Source: ZC4RG35 sp040878345
GTDB lineage: Bacteria; Actinomycetota; Acidimicrobiia; Spongiisociales; ZC4RG35
Assembly (NCBI GenBank): GCA_040878345.1
Contig: JBBDML010000018.1
Location: forward strand, 1-64,000
Length of the DNA stretch: 64,000 bases
Direction: 5' to 3'
Notes under the pieces: generated by a model
What the model was told of the DNA's origin: nothing
Seen by the model: the letters and a program-made list of their open reading frames with translations, nothing else
Database searches by the model: none
Program-made: the position numbers and the translations under genes
In this document: piece by piece, positions 32,768-41,568 of the stretch
How positions within the stretch are numbered: the first letter of the stretch is position 1
How the letters are laid out: every line of letters begins with the position of its first letter

Positions 32768-33343
32768 CTATCTGAGGCCGTCGAGGGAGAACATGGTCAC
32801 CCGCTCGACCAGGGCTTCTCTGCTCAGCTCACCGTCGGGGTGGTACCAGCGTTCGATGGCGTTGAGCATGGAGAGGATGAGGATGGTGGTGGTCTTGGGC
32901 TCCACGTCCTCCCGGAACGACCCATCGACTACACCCTCCCGGATCACCGACCGGAACGCCCCCTCATAGTGGTCCCTTGCCATCAGGACCCGCGATCGGT
33001 GGGCGTCGTCGAGCATCCGGGCCTCGTTGAGAAAGGTGCGGGAGACGTCGATGTTGTCGACCACCACTGCGACATGACCTGCGATGAGGGCCCTGAGAAG
33101 GTCGGTGGCGGTCCCGCCCGCCGCCAGCGCCATCTCCGCCGACTCCTCGAAGAGTCGGGCGCCCTCCTCCACCACCTCGACCAGCAGGTCCTGTTTCGAT
33201 TCGACGTGGGCGTACAGCGAGGACCCGACTACACCGAGCTCCCGTCCCAGGTCGCGCATCGAGGTCCCGTGATAGCCCTGCTCGGCGAAGAGACGGCCGG
33301 CGGCCTCGATCACGTCGCGGCGGCTGTTGCGGGTGGTGACCAT
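32768..33343 (-). CDS. TetR-family regulator, probable regulator of the paa operon
   Basis: The 191-residue protein has a TetR DNA-binding domain at residues 5-50 (RRDVIEAAGRLFAEQGYHGTSMRDLGRELGVVGSSLYAHVESKQDLLVEVV). A C-terminal ligand-binding helical domain follows. It is the last gene of the paaABCDE operon; its ATG overlaps the paaE stop. A palindrome typical of TetR operators lies in the paaA promoter, so autoregulation of the operon is likely, with phenylacetyl-CoA or a related thioester as possible inducer (inference). Confidence 0.88.
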   Translation of the reverse strand: MVTTRNSRRDVIEAAGRLFAEQGYHGTSMRDLGRELGVVGSSLYAHVESKQDLLVEVVEEGARLFEESAEMALAAGGTATDLLRALIAGHVAVVVDNIDVSRTFLNEARMLDDAHRSRVLMARDHYEGAFRSVIREGVVDGSFREDVEPKTTTILILSMLNAIERWYHPDGELSREALVERVTMFSLDGLR

Positions 33344-34416
33344 CAGCGGCGGTCGTAACGGACCACTACCCGGTCGGTCACTGGGTGGGCCTGGCAGGTG
33401 AGGACATAGCCCGCCTCCACCTCGGAGTCGACCAGGGCGTAGTTCTTGGTCATCGTCACCTCGCCCTCCTCGATCCGCCCCTTGCAGCTGGCGCACATCC
33501 CGCCCTTGCAGGAGAAAGGCAGCTCGCTGCGGACCCTGAGGGCGGCGTCGAGGACTGACGTCTCCGGCGCCATCCGGGTGTGGACCGCCCGGCCATCGAG
33601 GATCACGGTGAGGTCCACCGTCCCCTCCCCGGGCGGGGGCTCCGGGGGCAGGGTGCTGGGGTCGAGGGGACCGGCGAAGAACAGCTCATCGTGAATGGCG
33701 GTCTCGTCAACGCCAAGCGATCGCAGGGTCTCTCGGGCCATGGCCACCATGTCGAAGGGCCCGCACAGGTACCAGCCGTCCACCGGGGCGTCGCCGAGGA
33801 GACGGGAGTGGATGGTCCGGATCTTCTCGGCGTCGATGCGACCCGAGAGCAAGGGGACATCCGACCCTTCCCTGCTGAGGATGTGGAACAGCTGGAATCG
33901 GGGCTGGAACCTGTCCTTGAGACCTTCCAGCTCGTCGAGGAACATCACGGTGTTGGCGGTGCGGTTCCCGTAGATCAGGGTCCATTGCGCCATCGGCTCC
34001 ATCTCCAGCGAGGTCGAGATCAGGGATAGGACCGGGGTGACACCCGACCCGGCGACGATGGCCACCGCCCGGCGGGGACTGGCAGGGTCGATGTCGATGG
34101 TGAACTCCCCCACAGGTGCCATCACCTCCAGGGTGTCTCCGGCGGCAAGGGTGTCGTTGGCGTAGTTGGAGAAGGCGCCCCCAGGGAGTCTCTTCACCCC
34201 GACCCGGAGCTTCCCGCTGTTGGCCGGAGCGCATATCGAGTAGGAGCGGCGGGTGTCATCGCCATCGATGAAAGCCCGCATGGTGACGTGCTGGCCGGGG
34301 AGATAGTCGAAACGGTCGGCGAGGTCGGCCGGCACGTCGAAGCTGACCGTCACCGAGTCATCGGTGAGACGGGTTACCTCAGTGACCCGGAGCGGGTGGA
34401 AGACCAGATCGCTCAC
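33343..34416 (-). CDS. paaE: phenylacetyl-CoA epoxidase reductase subunit PaaE
   Basis: PaaE passes electrons from NAD(P)H through FAD and a [2Fe-2S] cluster to the PaaA di-iron oxygenase. The 357-residue protein has a flavin domain (FDYLPGQHVTMRAF, RRSYSICAP), an NAD(P) domain (AIVAGSGVTPVLSLIST), and a C-terminal plant-type ferredoxin domain with CKGGMCASCKG and a distant cysteine in YVLTCQAHP. I start it at GTG 34416, which overlaps the paaD stop as GTGA. Confidence 0.94.
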   Translation of the reverse strand: MSDLVFHPLRVTEVTRLTDDSVTVSFDVPADLADRFDYLPGQHVTMRAFIDGDDTRRSYSICAPANSGKLRVGVKRLPGGAFSNYANDTLAAGDTLEVMAPVGEFTIDIDPASPRRAVAIVAGSGVTPVLSLISTSLEMEPMAQWTLIYGNRTANTVMFLDELEGLKDRFQPRFQLFHILSREGSDVPLLSGRIDAEKIRTIHSRLLGDAPVDGWYLCGPFDMVAMARETLRSLGVDETAIHDELFFAGPLDPSTLPPEPPPGEGTVDLTVILDGRAVHTRMAPETSVLDAALRVRSELPFSCKGGMCASCKGRIEEGEVTMTKNYALVDSEVEAGYVLTCQAHPVTDRVVVRYDRR

Positions 34417-34877
34417 AGCTGCTTGAACCAGTCGAAGGGCTCCCCGCAGGATGAGCACACCATCAGGGCCTTGCAGGCGGTGGAACCGAACCTGGCGACC
34501 ATCCGTGGCCGGTCGGAGCGACATCGGGGGCAGAGGACCGCGTCCTCGGGGACCGGGGGGGCGATACCAAACGAGGCCAGCTTGCGGTGACCCTCGTCAC
34601 TGATCCAGTCGGTGTTCCAGGCCGGGTGAAAGACGGTGCGAATCTCGACTTCGTCGTAGCCCTCCCGCAGGAGGGCAGCCCGGACGTCGTCCTCGATCTG
34701 ACGCATGGCTGGACATCCGGAGTAGGTGGGGGTGATTGTGCACACCACCCGGCCATCCTCGACGGCCACCTCCCGGAGGATGCCCAGGTCCTCGATGGTG
34801 AGCACCGGGATCTCGGGATCTACCACCCGGGACACCACAAACCTGGCCCGGTCCACGTCGAGGGTGAGAGCGCTCAC
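34413..34877 (-). CDS. paaD: phenylacetyl-CoA epoxidase assembly protein PaaD
   Basis: PaaD is a MIP18/DUF59-type protein needed to mature the epoxidase. The sequence has the DUF59 core (VSRVVDPEIPVLTIEDLGILREVAV, and TYSGCPAMRQIEDDV) and a C-terminal zinc ribbon with CPRC and CSSC pairs. The GTG at 34877 overlaps the paaC stop as GTGA and gives 154 residues. An ATG at 34910 would add an unrelated tail. It is encoded between paaC and paaE, in the standard order. Confidence 0.93.
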   Translation of the reverse strand: MSALTLDVDRARFVVSRVVDPEIPVLTIEDLGILREVAVEDGRVVCTITPTYSGCPAMRQIEDDVRAALLREGYDEVEIRTVFHPAWNTDWISDEGHRKLASFGIAPPVPEDAVLCPRCRSDRPRMVARFGSTACKALMVCSSCGEPFDWFKQL

Positions 34878-35632
34878 CACTCCATCCCCGGGTAGGTTCG
34901 ATGCATCCATTGCATCTCGGCGATGACGAAGCCGAGGTGCTCGCTGTGGAAACCCTGCCGGCCACCGGTCCGCTGATAGGGATCGGTGGGCTTGACGAGT
35001 GTCGCCTCATCGATGACCTCGATGACCATCCGCTCCCAGGCCGGTCGGTACCCGGCGGCGCCCCCATCGAACATCTCGGTGGTGAAAGGCCAGAGGGCGT
35101 CGAGGGCGTCCTGGGCGTGGAGGTGGGACTCATCGGTCCCGTCGCCGAGGCGGACCACCCAGCCCGAGGAGAACCGGAAGTGATAGGCCGCCTCCTTGAG
35201 CGCCTTGGCGGCGATCCCGGCGAGAACCGTGTCGGTCGACCGGGAGAGGTCCTCCCAGAGCTGGAGCTGGTAGGCGTCGAACAGCATCTGGCGAACCACG
35301 GTGTGGGCGAAGTCGCCGTTGGGCTGCTCCACCAGGAGGAGATTGATGAACTGGCGCTCGGTCCGCCCCATGGCGAGATGGTCCTCGTCCCTCCCCTTGC
35401 CCTCCAGCTTCCCGGCATGGGTGTACAAGGCCCGAGCCACCCCGAGATGGTCGAGGGCGATGTTCGCGACGGCGATGTCGATCTCGAGCTCGGCGGTATT
35501 CGAGATCAGCTCGCCGAGACGTTGGGCCAGGATCAGGTTGTCGTCGGCATGGGCGACGATGGCCCTGATCTCCGGGGTCAGATCCGGCTCGGTGGTCCCC
35601 TGAGGAGGCGCGCTGATCATCGATTTGCTCAT
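34874..35632 (-). CDS. paaC: phenylacetyl-CoA epoxidase structural subunit PaaC
   Basis: PaaC is a ferritin-like helical subunit that pairs with the catalytic PaaA but lacks a di-iron site. The 252-residue protein matches by its helices: DDNLILAQRLGELISNTAELEIDIAVANIALDHLG, then QFINLLLVEQPNGDFAHTVVRQMLFDAYQL, and KALKEAAYHFRFSSGWVVRLGDGTDES. The start is ATG 35632. A run of short tandem repeats fills the gap to paaB, which replaces a normal ribosome-binding region. Confidence 0.94.
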   Translation of the reverse strand: MSKSMISAPPQGTTEPDLTPEIRAIVAHADDNLILAQRLGELISNTAELEIDIAVANIALDHLGVARALYTHAGKLEGKGRDEDHLAMGRTERQFINLLLVEQPNGDFAHTVVRQMLFDAYQLQLWEDLSRSTDTVLAGIAAKALKEAAYHFRFSSGWVVRLGDGTDESHLHAQDALDALWPFTTEMFDGGAAGYRPAWERMVIEVIDEATLVKPTDPYQRTGGRQGFHSEHLGFVIAEMQWMHRTYPGMEW

Positions 35633-35633
35633 T

Positions 35634-35662
35634 CCAAGTACCAAGTACCAAATACCAAGTAC
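35634..35662. repeat. heptamer tandem repeat (TACCAAG-like) between paaB and paaC
   Basis: The sequence reads four near-perfect units of CCAAGTA, one being CCAAATA. The same heptamer motif appears at 61423-61447 and 61513-61531. It occupies most of the 43 bp paaB-paaC gap, so it lies within the paaC translation start region. Confidence 0.7.
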
Positions 35663-35675
35663 CGCTGAAAGCCGC

Positions 35676-36020
35676 TCACATCTGGCCCACTTCGTCCGGT
35701 ATCTCGTAGGTGGTGGCCAGCCGATACACCTTCTCATTGGCCTCGATGTACTCGGCGGCAGCCTCGGGCTCGAAGGCGTGGACCTCGGTGGAGGGCACCA
35801 CCCAGACACTGACGCCCTCGCCGCGACGGGTGTACACGTCGCGGGCGTTCTCCAGAGCGGTCACCGGGTCGGGGGCGTGAAGACTTCCGATGTGGACATG
35901 GGATATGCCGCGTCTGGCCCTGACGAAGACCTCCCACATCGGCCAGCCGTCGAGATCCGTGCCAGTGGTCTCCACGAGCTCTGCCTTCTCCCCAGGGGCA
36001 ACTGGGACTTCGTAGGTCAT
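35676..36020 (-). CDS. paaB: phenylacetyl-CoA epoxidase subunit PaaB
   Basis: PaaB is the small subunit that bridges the PaaA-PaaC pairs. The 114-residue protein has the typical tract WPMWEVFVRARRGISHVHIGSLHAPDPVTALENARDVYTRRGEGVSVWVVP. It has an N-terminal extension of about 25 residues before the domain. It is encoded 11 nt after paaA and before paaC in the standard order. Confidence 0.94.
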   Translation of the reverse strand: MTYEVPVAPGEKAELVETTGTDLDGWPMWEVFVRARRGISHVHIGSLHAPDPVTALENARDVYTRRGEGVSVWVVPSTEVHAFEPEAAAEYIEANEKVYRLATTYEIPDEVGQM

Positions 36021-36031
36021 CCGTTACCTCC

Positions 36032-36970
36032 TCAGGCCGCCGACCGCGCTGACCGCTCGGCTCTCTTCACGGCATGTGCGGTGGCCGCTTCCCGCACCCA
36101 GGCACCCTCTTCCCAGGCCCGGGACTTGTGGGCGAGCCGGTCCCGGTTCATCGGGCCGTTGCCCTTGACGACCCGCCAGAACTCCTCCCAGTCGATCTCC
36201 CCGAAGTCGTAATGGCCCCGCTCGGGGTTCCAACGGAGCTCGCGGTCGGGAATGGCCAGACCCAGGTACTCGGCCTGGGGAACGGTCATGTCGACGAACT
36301 GCTGGCGGAGGTCGTCGTTCGAAACCCGCTTGATCTTCCAGGTCATCGATTGCTCGGTGTGTGGCGAATCGGAGTCGTGGGGGCCGAACATCATCAGTGA
36401 GGGCCACCACCAGCGGTCAAGGGCGTCCTGGGCCATCGCCTTCTGCTCGGGTGTTCCCTGACACAGCTGGATCAAGAGCTCATATCCCTGACGCTGATGG
36501 AACGACTCCTCTTTGCAGATTCGGACCATGGCCCGGGCATAGGGACCGTAGGAGCACCGGGTCAGCATCACCTGGTTGGTGATGGCGGCCCCGTCGACCA
36601 GCCATCCGATGGCTCCGATGTCGGCCCAGGTCAGGGTGGGGTAGTTGAAGATCGACGAGTACTTGTGCTTGCCCTGATGTAGTAGCTCCTGGAGCTCATC
36701 ACGCTTGACGCCGAGGGTCTCGGCAGCCGAGTAGAGATAGAGCCCGTGGCCGGCCTCGTCCTGGACCTTGGCGATGAGGATCGCCTTGCGGTGCAGGCTT
36801 GGGGCCCGGGTGATCCAGTTGCCCTCGGGCTGCATCCCGATCACCTCGGAGTGGGCGTGCTGCGCGATCTGGCGGACCAGGGTGCTCCGATAGCCCTCCG
36901 GCATCCAGTCGGTGGGCTCGATCTTGTCCTCGGCATCGATGATCGCCTGGAACCTCTCTGGTGACGTCAT
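36032..36970 (-). CDS. paaA: phenylacetyl-CoA epoxidase catalytic subunit PaaA
   Basis: PaaA carries the di-iron centre that epoxidises the ring of phenylacetyl-CoA, the key step in aerobic aromatic breakdown. In this 312-residue protein the iron-binding tracts are visible (LIAKVQDEAGHGLYLYSAAETLG, and RICKEESFHQRQGYELL), with the E-x-x-H pairs. The start is ATG 36970. It is the first gene of paaABCDE-tetR. No paaK, paaG, paaZ or paaH lies in the window, so the downstream pathway must be encoded elsewhere. Confidence 0.96.
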   Translation of the reverse strand: MTSPERFQAIIDAEDKIEPTDWMPEGYRSTLVRQIAQHAHSEVIGMQPEGNWITRAPSLHRKAILIAKVQDEAGHGLYLYSAAETLGVKRDELQELLHQGKHKYSSIFNYPTLTWADIGAIGWLVDGAAITNQVMLTRCSYGPYARAMVRICKEESFHQRQGYELLIQLCQGTPEQKAMAQDALDRWWWPSLMMFGPHDSDSPHTEQSMTWKIKRVSNDDLRQQFVDMTVPQAEYLGLAIPDRELRWNPERGHYDFGEIDWEEFWRVVKGNGPMNRDRLAHKSRAWEEGAWVREAATAHAVKRAERSARSAA

Positions 36971-36976
36971 GGGCGA

Positions 36977-37006
36977 ATCATACCTGAACGAACGTTCGTT
37001 TGTCGA
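36977..37006 (-). promoter_or_regulatory. paaA promoter with palindromic operator in the spacer
   Basis: On the minus strand TCGACA (37001-37006) and TATGAT (36977-36982) form a -35/-10 pair with an 18 bp spacer. The spacer contains the perfect palindrome AACGAACGTTCGTT at 36987-37000. The -10 ends 6 nt before the paaA ATG, so the mRNA is probably leaderless. The palindrome is a typical TetR target; the TetR gene at the end of the operon is the likely binder. Confidence 0.75.
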
Positions 37007-37077
37007 GAAGTCTGGAACCGAGACCACCGCCGGCACCGTCGAAGTAGATATGTTGAGGCACGGTTAGCTTGACGACG

Positions 37078-38673
37078 ATGAGACGTCTCGGTCGCCCCCT
37101 CCTCGTCGGCGTCATCGCAGTCGTCACCTTCGTGGTCTTGGTGCCCCGCCCTGCACTGGGGTGTTCCTGCCCCGCCCCCGGTGACCTCGAGACCGCCATC
37201 GCCAATGCCCCCGCGGCCGTGGTGGGGACGATGGTCGACAAGCGTGACAGCGGTCTGGCCGATTTCGCCCAGCAGTCGATCTACCGCATCGAAGTGGAGG
37301 AGTGGGTCAAGGGCGACCTGGGGGAAGTCATCGACGTCTACTCCGCCTCCGACGGCGCCGGCTGCGGTCTGGAGACACCGATCGGCCAGCGAATCGGCCT
37401 GTTCCTCTCGGTGGAGGGCAACCGTCTCACCTCCAACCTCTGCAGCACGGCGACACCCGACGTCCTGCTCGCCGCAGCCGAGGGACCGGTGATGAGCAAG
37501 ACCGGGATACCCCATCTGCTGGTCGGTGGTTGGAACACACCGAGTCTCAAGGTCCTCGACGAGTTGGGTGCCCTGGTGACCCGTCTCGATTCACGGGCAC
37601 GCCCGGAGGACTTCGCCAACGGCTCGCGCTCCTCGACCAGTCTCTGCCCCGGCGGGGCGCGTCTCGCCCACCGCACCTCCGAGGCTCTCGCCATCTGGGA
37701 CCTGGACACCATGGAGCTGGCCAGCCGGACCGAGCTACCCGCCTTCGCCGGCACGGGGGTTCAGCAGATCTCATGTCGATCCGAAGACGGGTCAGTGGTC
37801 TGGTACGTGGTCGAAGGTGTGGGTGGGGCGGCTTTGGTCGATGCTTCCTCAGGGGACACGATCGCCACCCTTCCCGGCCCACTGGCCTCGATCGGACTGG
37901 GCCATGTCGTGAGCTACGACTACGAGGGCAGGGCGGTAAGCCGATACGACATAGAAACTGGCGATGTCACCACGCTGTATGAGAATCTGTTGGGGGAGAA
38001 CCGTGGGGTCTACCCGGCACCCAATCCAGTCGACGGCACCACCGCCTTGGTCGAGACGCTGTACCCGGAGGGTGGCACCGCCGCGTCGACCCTCTTCATC
38101 TATGCCGATACTGGCACGGTCGCCGCCGAATACGAGATCCCTGCCGAGGCATCGGTCCCGATGTGGCTGGACCAGGACAACGTCGTCGTCCCGGCGTCCG
38201 ACTTCAGCCTGCCGGCACATCAGCAGATGCTCTACGTGGTCAACGTCGCTACCGGCGAGATCGACATCCTTCCCGGGTGGGCGGCCTGGGAGACCACCGG
38301 CAATGCCGAAGAGGTCTATGGCATCGCCTTCGGCGGGATATGGCGTGGTGACCTGATCACCGGTGACGTCGAGCAGATTGGCACCATCGCCGATGAGTCC
38401 GCCGTGGCCCTCCTCGTCCTCGAAGGAGCGCAAGCCATCGAGGTCGACGATCAAGGCGCTCCACCCGCGGGTGGCGTCGTGACTCCGCCTCTCACCCCGG
38501 AAGACGGGATCGTGGCGCTCGAAGGTGGGTCGGGACCCGAGACTCTGGAGGGATCGACGAATCTGGCCAGGATCGTCTTCCTCAGCGTCGTCGGGGCGGG
38601 CCTCGCCGCCGGGCTGGTGGTCTGGAGGCGGGACCGTCGCCTCGGTTCACAACCCTCCGACGGCGACGCCTAG
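37078..38673 (+). CDS. secreted protein with TIMP/NTR-like N-terminus, propeller-like body and C-terminal anchor
   Basis: The 531-residue product has a signal peptide ending near ALGCSCP. The mature N-terminus CSCPAPGDLETAIANAPAAVVGTMV is followed by YRIEVEEWVKGDLGEVIDVYSASDGAGCG and ends in a Cys (SNLCSTAT). This looks like a netrin/TIMP-type domain with an exposed N-terminal cysteine. A long strand-rich body with repeats such as LAIWDLDTMELASRTELP suggests a beta-propeller. A C-terminal helix (ARIVFLSVVGAGLAAGLVVW) plus RRDRR anchors it. Its ligand is unknown. ATG 37078 is preferred over TTG 37069. Confidence 0.7.
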   Translation: MRRLGRPLLVGVIAVVTFVVLVPRPALGCSCPAPGDLETAIANAPAAVVGTMVDKRDSGLADFAQQSIYRIEVEEWVKGDLGEVIDVYSASDGAGCGLETPIGQRIGLFLSVEGNRLTSNLCSTATPDVLLAAAEGPVMSKTGIPHLLVGGWNTPSLKVLDELGALVTRLDSRARPEDFANGSRSSTSLCPGGARLAHRTSEALAIWDLDTMELASRTELPAFAGTGVQQISCRSEDGSVVWYVVEGVGGAALVDASSGDTIATLPGPLASIGLGHVVSYDYEGRAVSRYDIETGDVTTLYENLLGENRGVYPAPNPVDGTTALVETLYPEGGTAASTLFIYADTGTVAAEYEIPAEASVPMWLDQDNVVVPASDFSLPAHQQMLYVVNVATGEIDILPGWAAWETTGNAEEVYGIAFGGIWRGDLITGDVEQIGTIADESAVALLVLEGAQAIEVDDQGAPPAGGVVTPPLTPEDGIVALEGGSGPETLEGSTNLARIVFLSVVGAGLAAGLVVWRRDRRLGSQPSDGDA

Positions 38674-39029
38674 GCGCCGGCCCGCTGGTCGGCGAGGAGG
38701 GCGATCAACCGTCGGATCAGGTCGTGGGGAATCGGCTCCCTCAACGAGAACCGGGCCGTCCCCTTGCCCGACTTGTAAGGGGCCAATTCGTCGTCGAAGG
38801 CCTGATCGCCTTCGGGCAGCGGATAGACGCTGATGTGGTTCTTCCATCCGGCGAAATACACCAGGTACCTGCCGTCGAGGGTCAGTGTGGGTATCCCGTA
38901 GCTGACCTTCTCATCGGCTTCGGGCACCACCTCCCGGATGGTCCGTCTCACCTCTTGGAGCACCTTCTGCACATCATCCGGGAAGGATGCGATGTAGTCA
39001 TCGACGGTGGCGAACTGGGCGGCAGTCAA
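38670..39029 (-). CDS. DUF1801 / YdhG-like iron-chaperone-fold protein
   Basis: The 119-residue protein has the YdhG/DUF1801 layout: FATVDDYIASFPDDVQKVLQEVRRTIREVVPEADEKVSYGIPTLTLDGRYLVYFAGWKNHISVYPLP, and a C-terminal KGTARFSLREPIPHDLIRRLI. The fold resembles bacterial frataxin-like proteins such as YdhG, for which iron delivery has been proposed. The start is TTG 39029, overlapping the DDAH stop by 4 nt. It is the last gene of a three-gene operon. Confidence 0.88.
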   Translation of the reverse strand: MTAAQFATVDDYIASFPDDVQKVLQEVRRTIREVVPEADEKVSYGIPTLTLDGRYLVYFAGWKNHISVYPLPEGDQAFDDELAPYKSGKGTARFSLREPIPHDLIRRLIALLADQRAGA

Positions 39030-39793
39030 TGTATCAAGAGTGATAGACAGGTCAGGCCGCCGTCGGCCTTCTGGAACTCGGAGCTGTCGAACCAGTCGAC
39101 CTCGAACCCGGCAGCCGACACCAGCCCCATGGTCACCGGGGAATTGGCGGTGACCACTATCGAACCGTCGTGGAGCCTGAGGGCGCTGGCCCCGGCCTCA
39201 CCCGGAGGCCTCTCGATCATCCGGTAGCCGACGAACACCGCCGGATCAGTGCAGCCTGGTGCGATCAGGATCGATTCGTCGTCGAGGGCCGCCACCGCCG
39301 ACTTGAGATGGAGCACCTTCGACACGGGCGCGGCGATCACCCTGATACCGACACTCGAGGCGATCTCCGCCAATTGGGCGATACCTGCGTCGTTGGTCCT
39401 GGTCGACCGCCCCACGAACACCGTCGATCCGATGTGGAGCACGTCGCCACCGTCGAGGGTCGCCGGCTCGGTGAGCTCGACGATCGGCATCGTCTCCGAG
39501 AGGGCGCCGGCGACTGCCGGGGTCTCCCCGCGACGCTCCGGGGCGCCGGGGCGGGTGACCACGGCAACCCGGTCCAACACCACCGCGGTGTCCTCGATGA
39601 AGGGGCAGTCGGGGCAGCTCTCGTCGGCCGGCACCACCCTTAGTTGGTATCCGGTGTCGATGAGCATCTGTCGATAAGCGTCGTGTTGGCCCCGGGCCCG
39701 GTCCACGTCGAGCATCGGCCGCTCCCCCATTACCAGTGCCCTGCTGAACGAGTCCGGGACCTCCCGGACCAGGGCTCTTGGGCCGGTGCTCAC
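39026..39793 (-). CDS. DDAH-family amidinohydrolase
   Basis: The 255-residue protein belongs to the dimethylarginine dimethylaminohydrolase branch of the amidinotransferase fold. It has CPDCPFIEDTAVVL, TLDGGDVLHIGSTVFVGRSTRTN, the catalytic histidine in KVLHLKSAV, and the catalytic cysteine near the end (GGLTCLSLLI). DDAH hydrolyses methylarginines to citrulline. In bacteria some members act on other guanidino compounds. It is coupled by 4-nt overlaps to the ABC-F gene before and DUF1801 gene after. Confidence 0.92.
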   Translation of the reverse strand: MSTGPRALVREVPDSFSRALVMGERPMLDVDRARGQHDAYRQMLIDTGYQLRVVPADESCPDCPFIEDTAVVLDRVAVVTRPGAPERRGETPAVAGALSETMPIVELTEPATLDGGDVLHIGSTVFVGRSTRTNDAGIAQLAEIASSVGIRVIAAPVSKVLHLKSAVAALDDESILIAPGCTDPAVFVGYRMIERPPGEAGASALRLHDGSIVVTANSPVTMGLVSAAGFEVDWFDSSEFQKADGGLTCLSLLIH

Positions 39794-41388
39794 GCCAGAG
39801 CCACCAGGTCGAGGAGCTCCTCGTCGAAGAACCGCATCTCACCCTCGGGCATGAGGACGGCCCGGTCGGGGGTGAGCTGAGCCACGAACTCGGTGTCGTG
39901 GCTGACCATCACCACCGTGCCCTCGTAGATGGTGAGGGCGTCGAGTAGGGCCTCCTTGGCCTGAGGGTCGAGGTTGTTGGTTGGCTCGTCGAGCAATAGC
40001 ACATTGGGTCGGGAGGTCACCAGCATGGCCAGGGCCAGTTTGGTCTTCTCCCCACCGGAGAGGGTGGCTGCGTCCTGATCGATCTTGTCGGCCAACAGGA
40101 AATGGCCCAGCATCGAGCGGAGTGTCTGGTCCGGCAACCGGGCGGCTGACCGCATGTGGTCGAGGACCGTCACCCCGTCGAGTATCAGCTCGTGCTCCTG
40201 GGCGTAGTAGCCGAGGGTGGCTTTCGATCCCAATGAGACCTCACCTAGATCTGCGGTCTCGACGCCCGCCAGGATGCGTAACAGGGTGGTCTTCCCGGCG
40301 CCGTTGAGCCCTATCAGCAACATCCGCTCACCACGCTCCACGGCAAACTCGATGTCGACGAACACCAGATTGTCACCGAAAGACTTGGCCAGGCCGGTCG
40401 CGGCGAGGGGCACCCGACCCGGAGGCTCGGGTTGGGGGAAGCGGACCTTGACCTTCTTCCCCGACTTCTGGACCTCGACCAACTCCCGCTTCATCCGCTC
40501 CACCCTGGACTCCATGGCCCTGGCCACTTTGGCCATCTTCTCGGTGGTCCCCTTGAACCGGCGGATGTTCTCCTCGAGACGGGAGATGGCCTCGTCCTGG
40601 TGACGGCGCGCCTTCTCTTTCTGCTCCCGCCGGCGGTCTCGCTCCACCAGGTAATGGCTGTAGTTGCCCCGATACGACTCGATCTCGCCATGCTCCAGGG
40701 CAAGCACCGATGTGATCGCCTCGTCGAGGAGGGGGAGGTCATGGGAGACGACCAGCATCCCGCCGCGATAGGTGCTGAGGTACTCGATGAGCCAGGCCTT
40801 GGCATCCAGGTCGAGATGGTTGGTGGGCTCGTCGAGGAGGAGGATGTCGGTCTCGGCGAACAGGATCCGGGCCAGCTCGACCCGACGCCGCTGCCCACCG
40901 GACATGGTCCTGACCGACTGGGTCAACTCGTCGTTGCCGATACCGACGTTGGAGGCGATCCGCTTCGCTTCCGCCTCGGCGACCACCCCGCCCTTGGCCT
41001 CGAACTCCTCGAGAAGACGGCTGAACCGGACGATGCCCCGGTCGCGCTCCTCACCGGCGAGGTCATGGAGGCGGGCCCGGGCCTCTTCGATCCAGCGCTG
41101 CATGGCGCCGATCTCCCTGGCCATCAGAACCCTCTCCAGGGCGGTGGCATCTGGATGCTCCAACTCGGGGAGGGCCGCCTCCTGGGAGAAGTACCCGACT
41201 CGGCCGGAGCGGAGGACGGTGCCCGCGGCGGGCTCGGCATCTCCCATCAGCACCCGGATGAGGGTCGTCTTCCCGGCGCCGTTGCGACCGACCAGGCCGA
41301 TGCGGTCGCCTGACTGCACGCTGAAGGAGGCACCATCCAGAAGGGTCCTGGTGCCTACTTCGAGCCGGAGGTCGCGTGCGATCAGCAT
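39790..41388 (-). CDS. ABC-F family ATPase
   Basis: ABC-F proteins are soluble twin-ATPase factors that act on the ribosome. The 532-residue protein has two ABC domains. Domain 1 has Walker A GRNGAGKTTLIRV (about residue 35), signature MSGGQRRRVELARIL, and Walker B DILLLDEPTNHLDL. Domain 2 has GLNGAGKTTLLRI, LSGGEKTKLALAML, and NVLLLDEPTNNLDP. The charged linker between them (RRREQKEKARRHQDEAISRLEENIRRFKG region) is typical. Without flanking resistance genes, a housekeeping translation role (Uup/EttA-like) is more likely than antibiotic protection. Confidence 0.94.
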   Translation of the reverse strand: MLIARDLRLEVGTRTLLDGASFSVQSGDRIGLVGRNGAGKTTLIRVLMGDAEPAAGTVLRSGRVGYFSQEAALPELEHPDATALERVLMAREIGAMQRWIEEARARLHDLAGEERDRGIVRFSRLLEEFEAKGGVVAEAEAKRIASNVGIGNDELTQSVRTMSGGQRRRVELARILFAETDILLLDEPTNHLDLDAKAWLIEYLSTYRGGMLVVSHDLPLLDEAITSVLALEHGEIESYRGNYSHYLVERDRRREQKEKARRHQDEAISRLEENIRRFKGTTEKMAKVARAMESRVERMKRELVEVQKSGKKVKVRFPQPEPPGRVPLAATGLAKSFGDNLVFVDIEFAVERGERMLLIGLNGAGKTTLLRILAGVETADLGEVSLGSKATLGYYAQEHELILDGVTVLDHMRSAARLPDQTLRSMLGHFLLADKIDQDAATLSGGEKTKLALAMLVTSRPNVLLLDEPTNNLDPQAKEALLDALTIYEGTVVMVSHDTEFVAQLTPDRAVLMPEGEMRFFDEELLDLVALA

Positions 41389-41568
41389 GATGGGAGCGGG
41401 TCAGGGACAGATTACGAAGATTGGCCTGGTTGTCGTCCCCAATTAACCGTGACGAAACCTCGGCCCGGTACAAATGGGCGACCGAGGCCTTCCTCGGCGA
41501 CAACACAACCCTCCTCCAGGGGCATCGGGGCGGCGGCAACGTCGCCCCGACTTCGTTATGTTGCCCCG

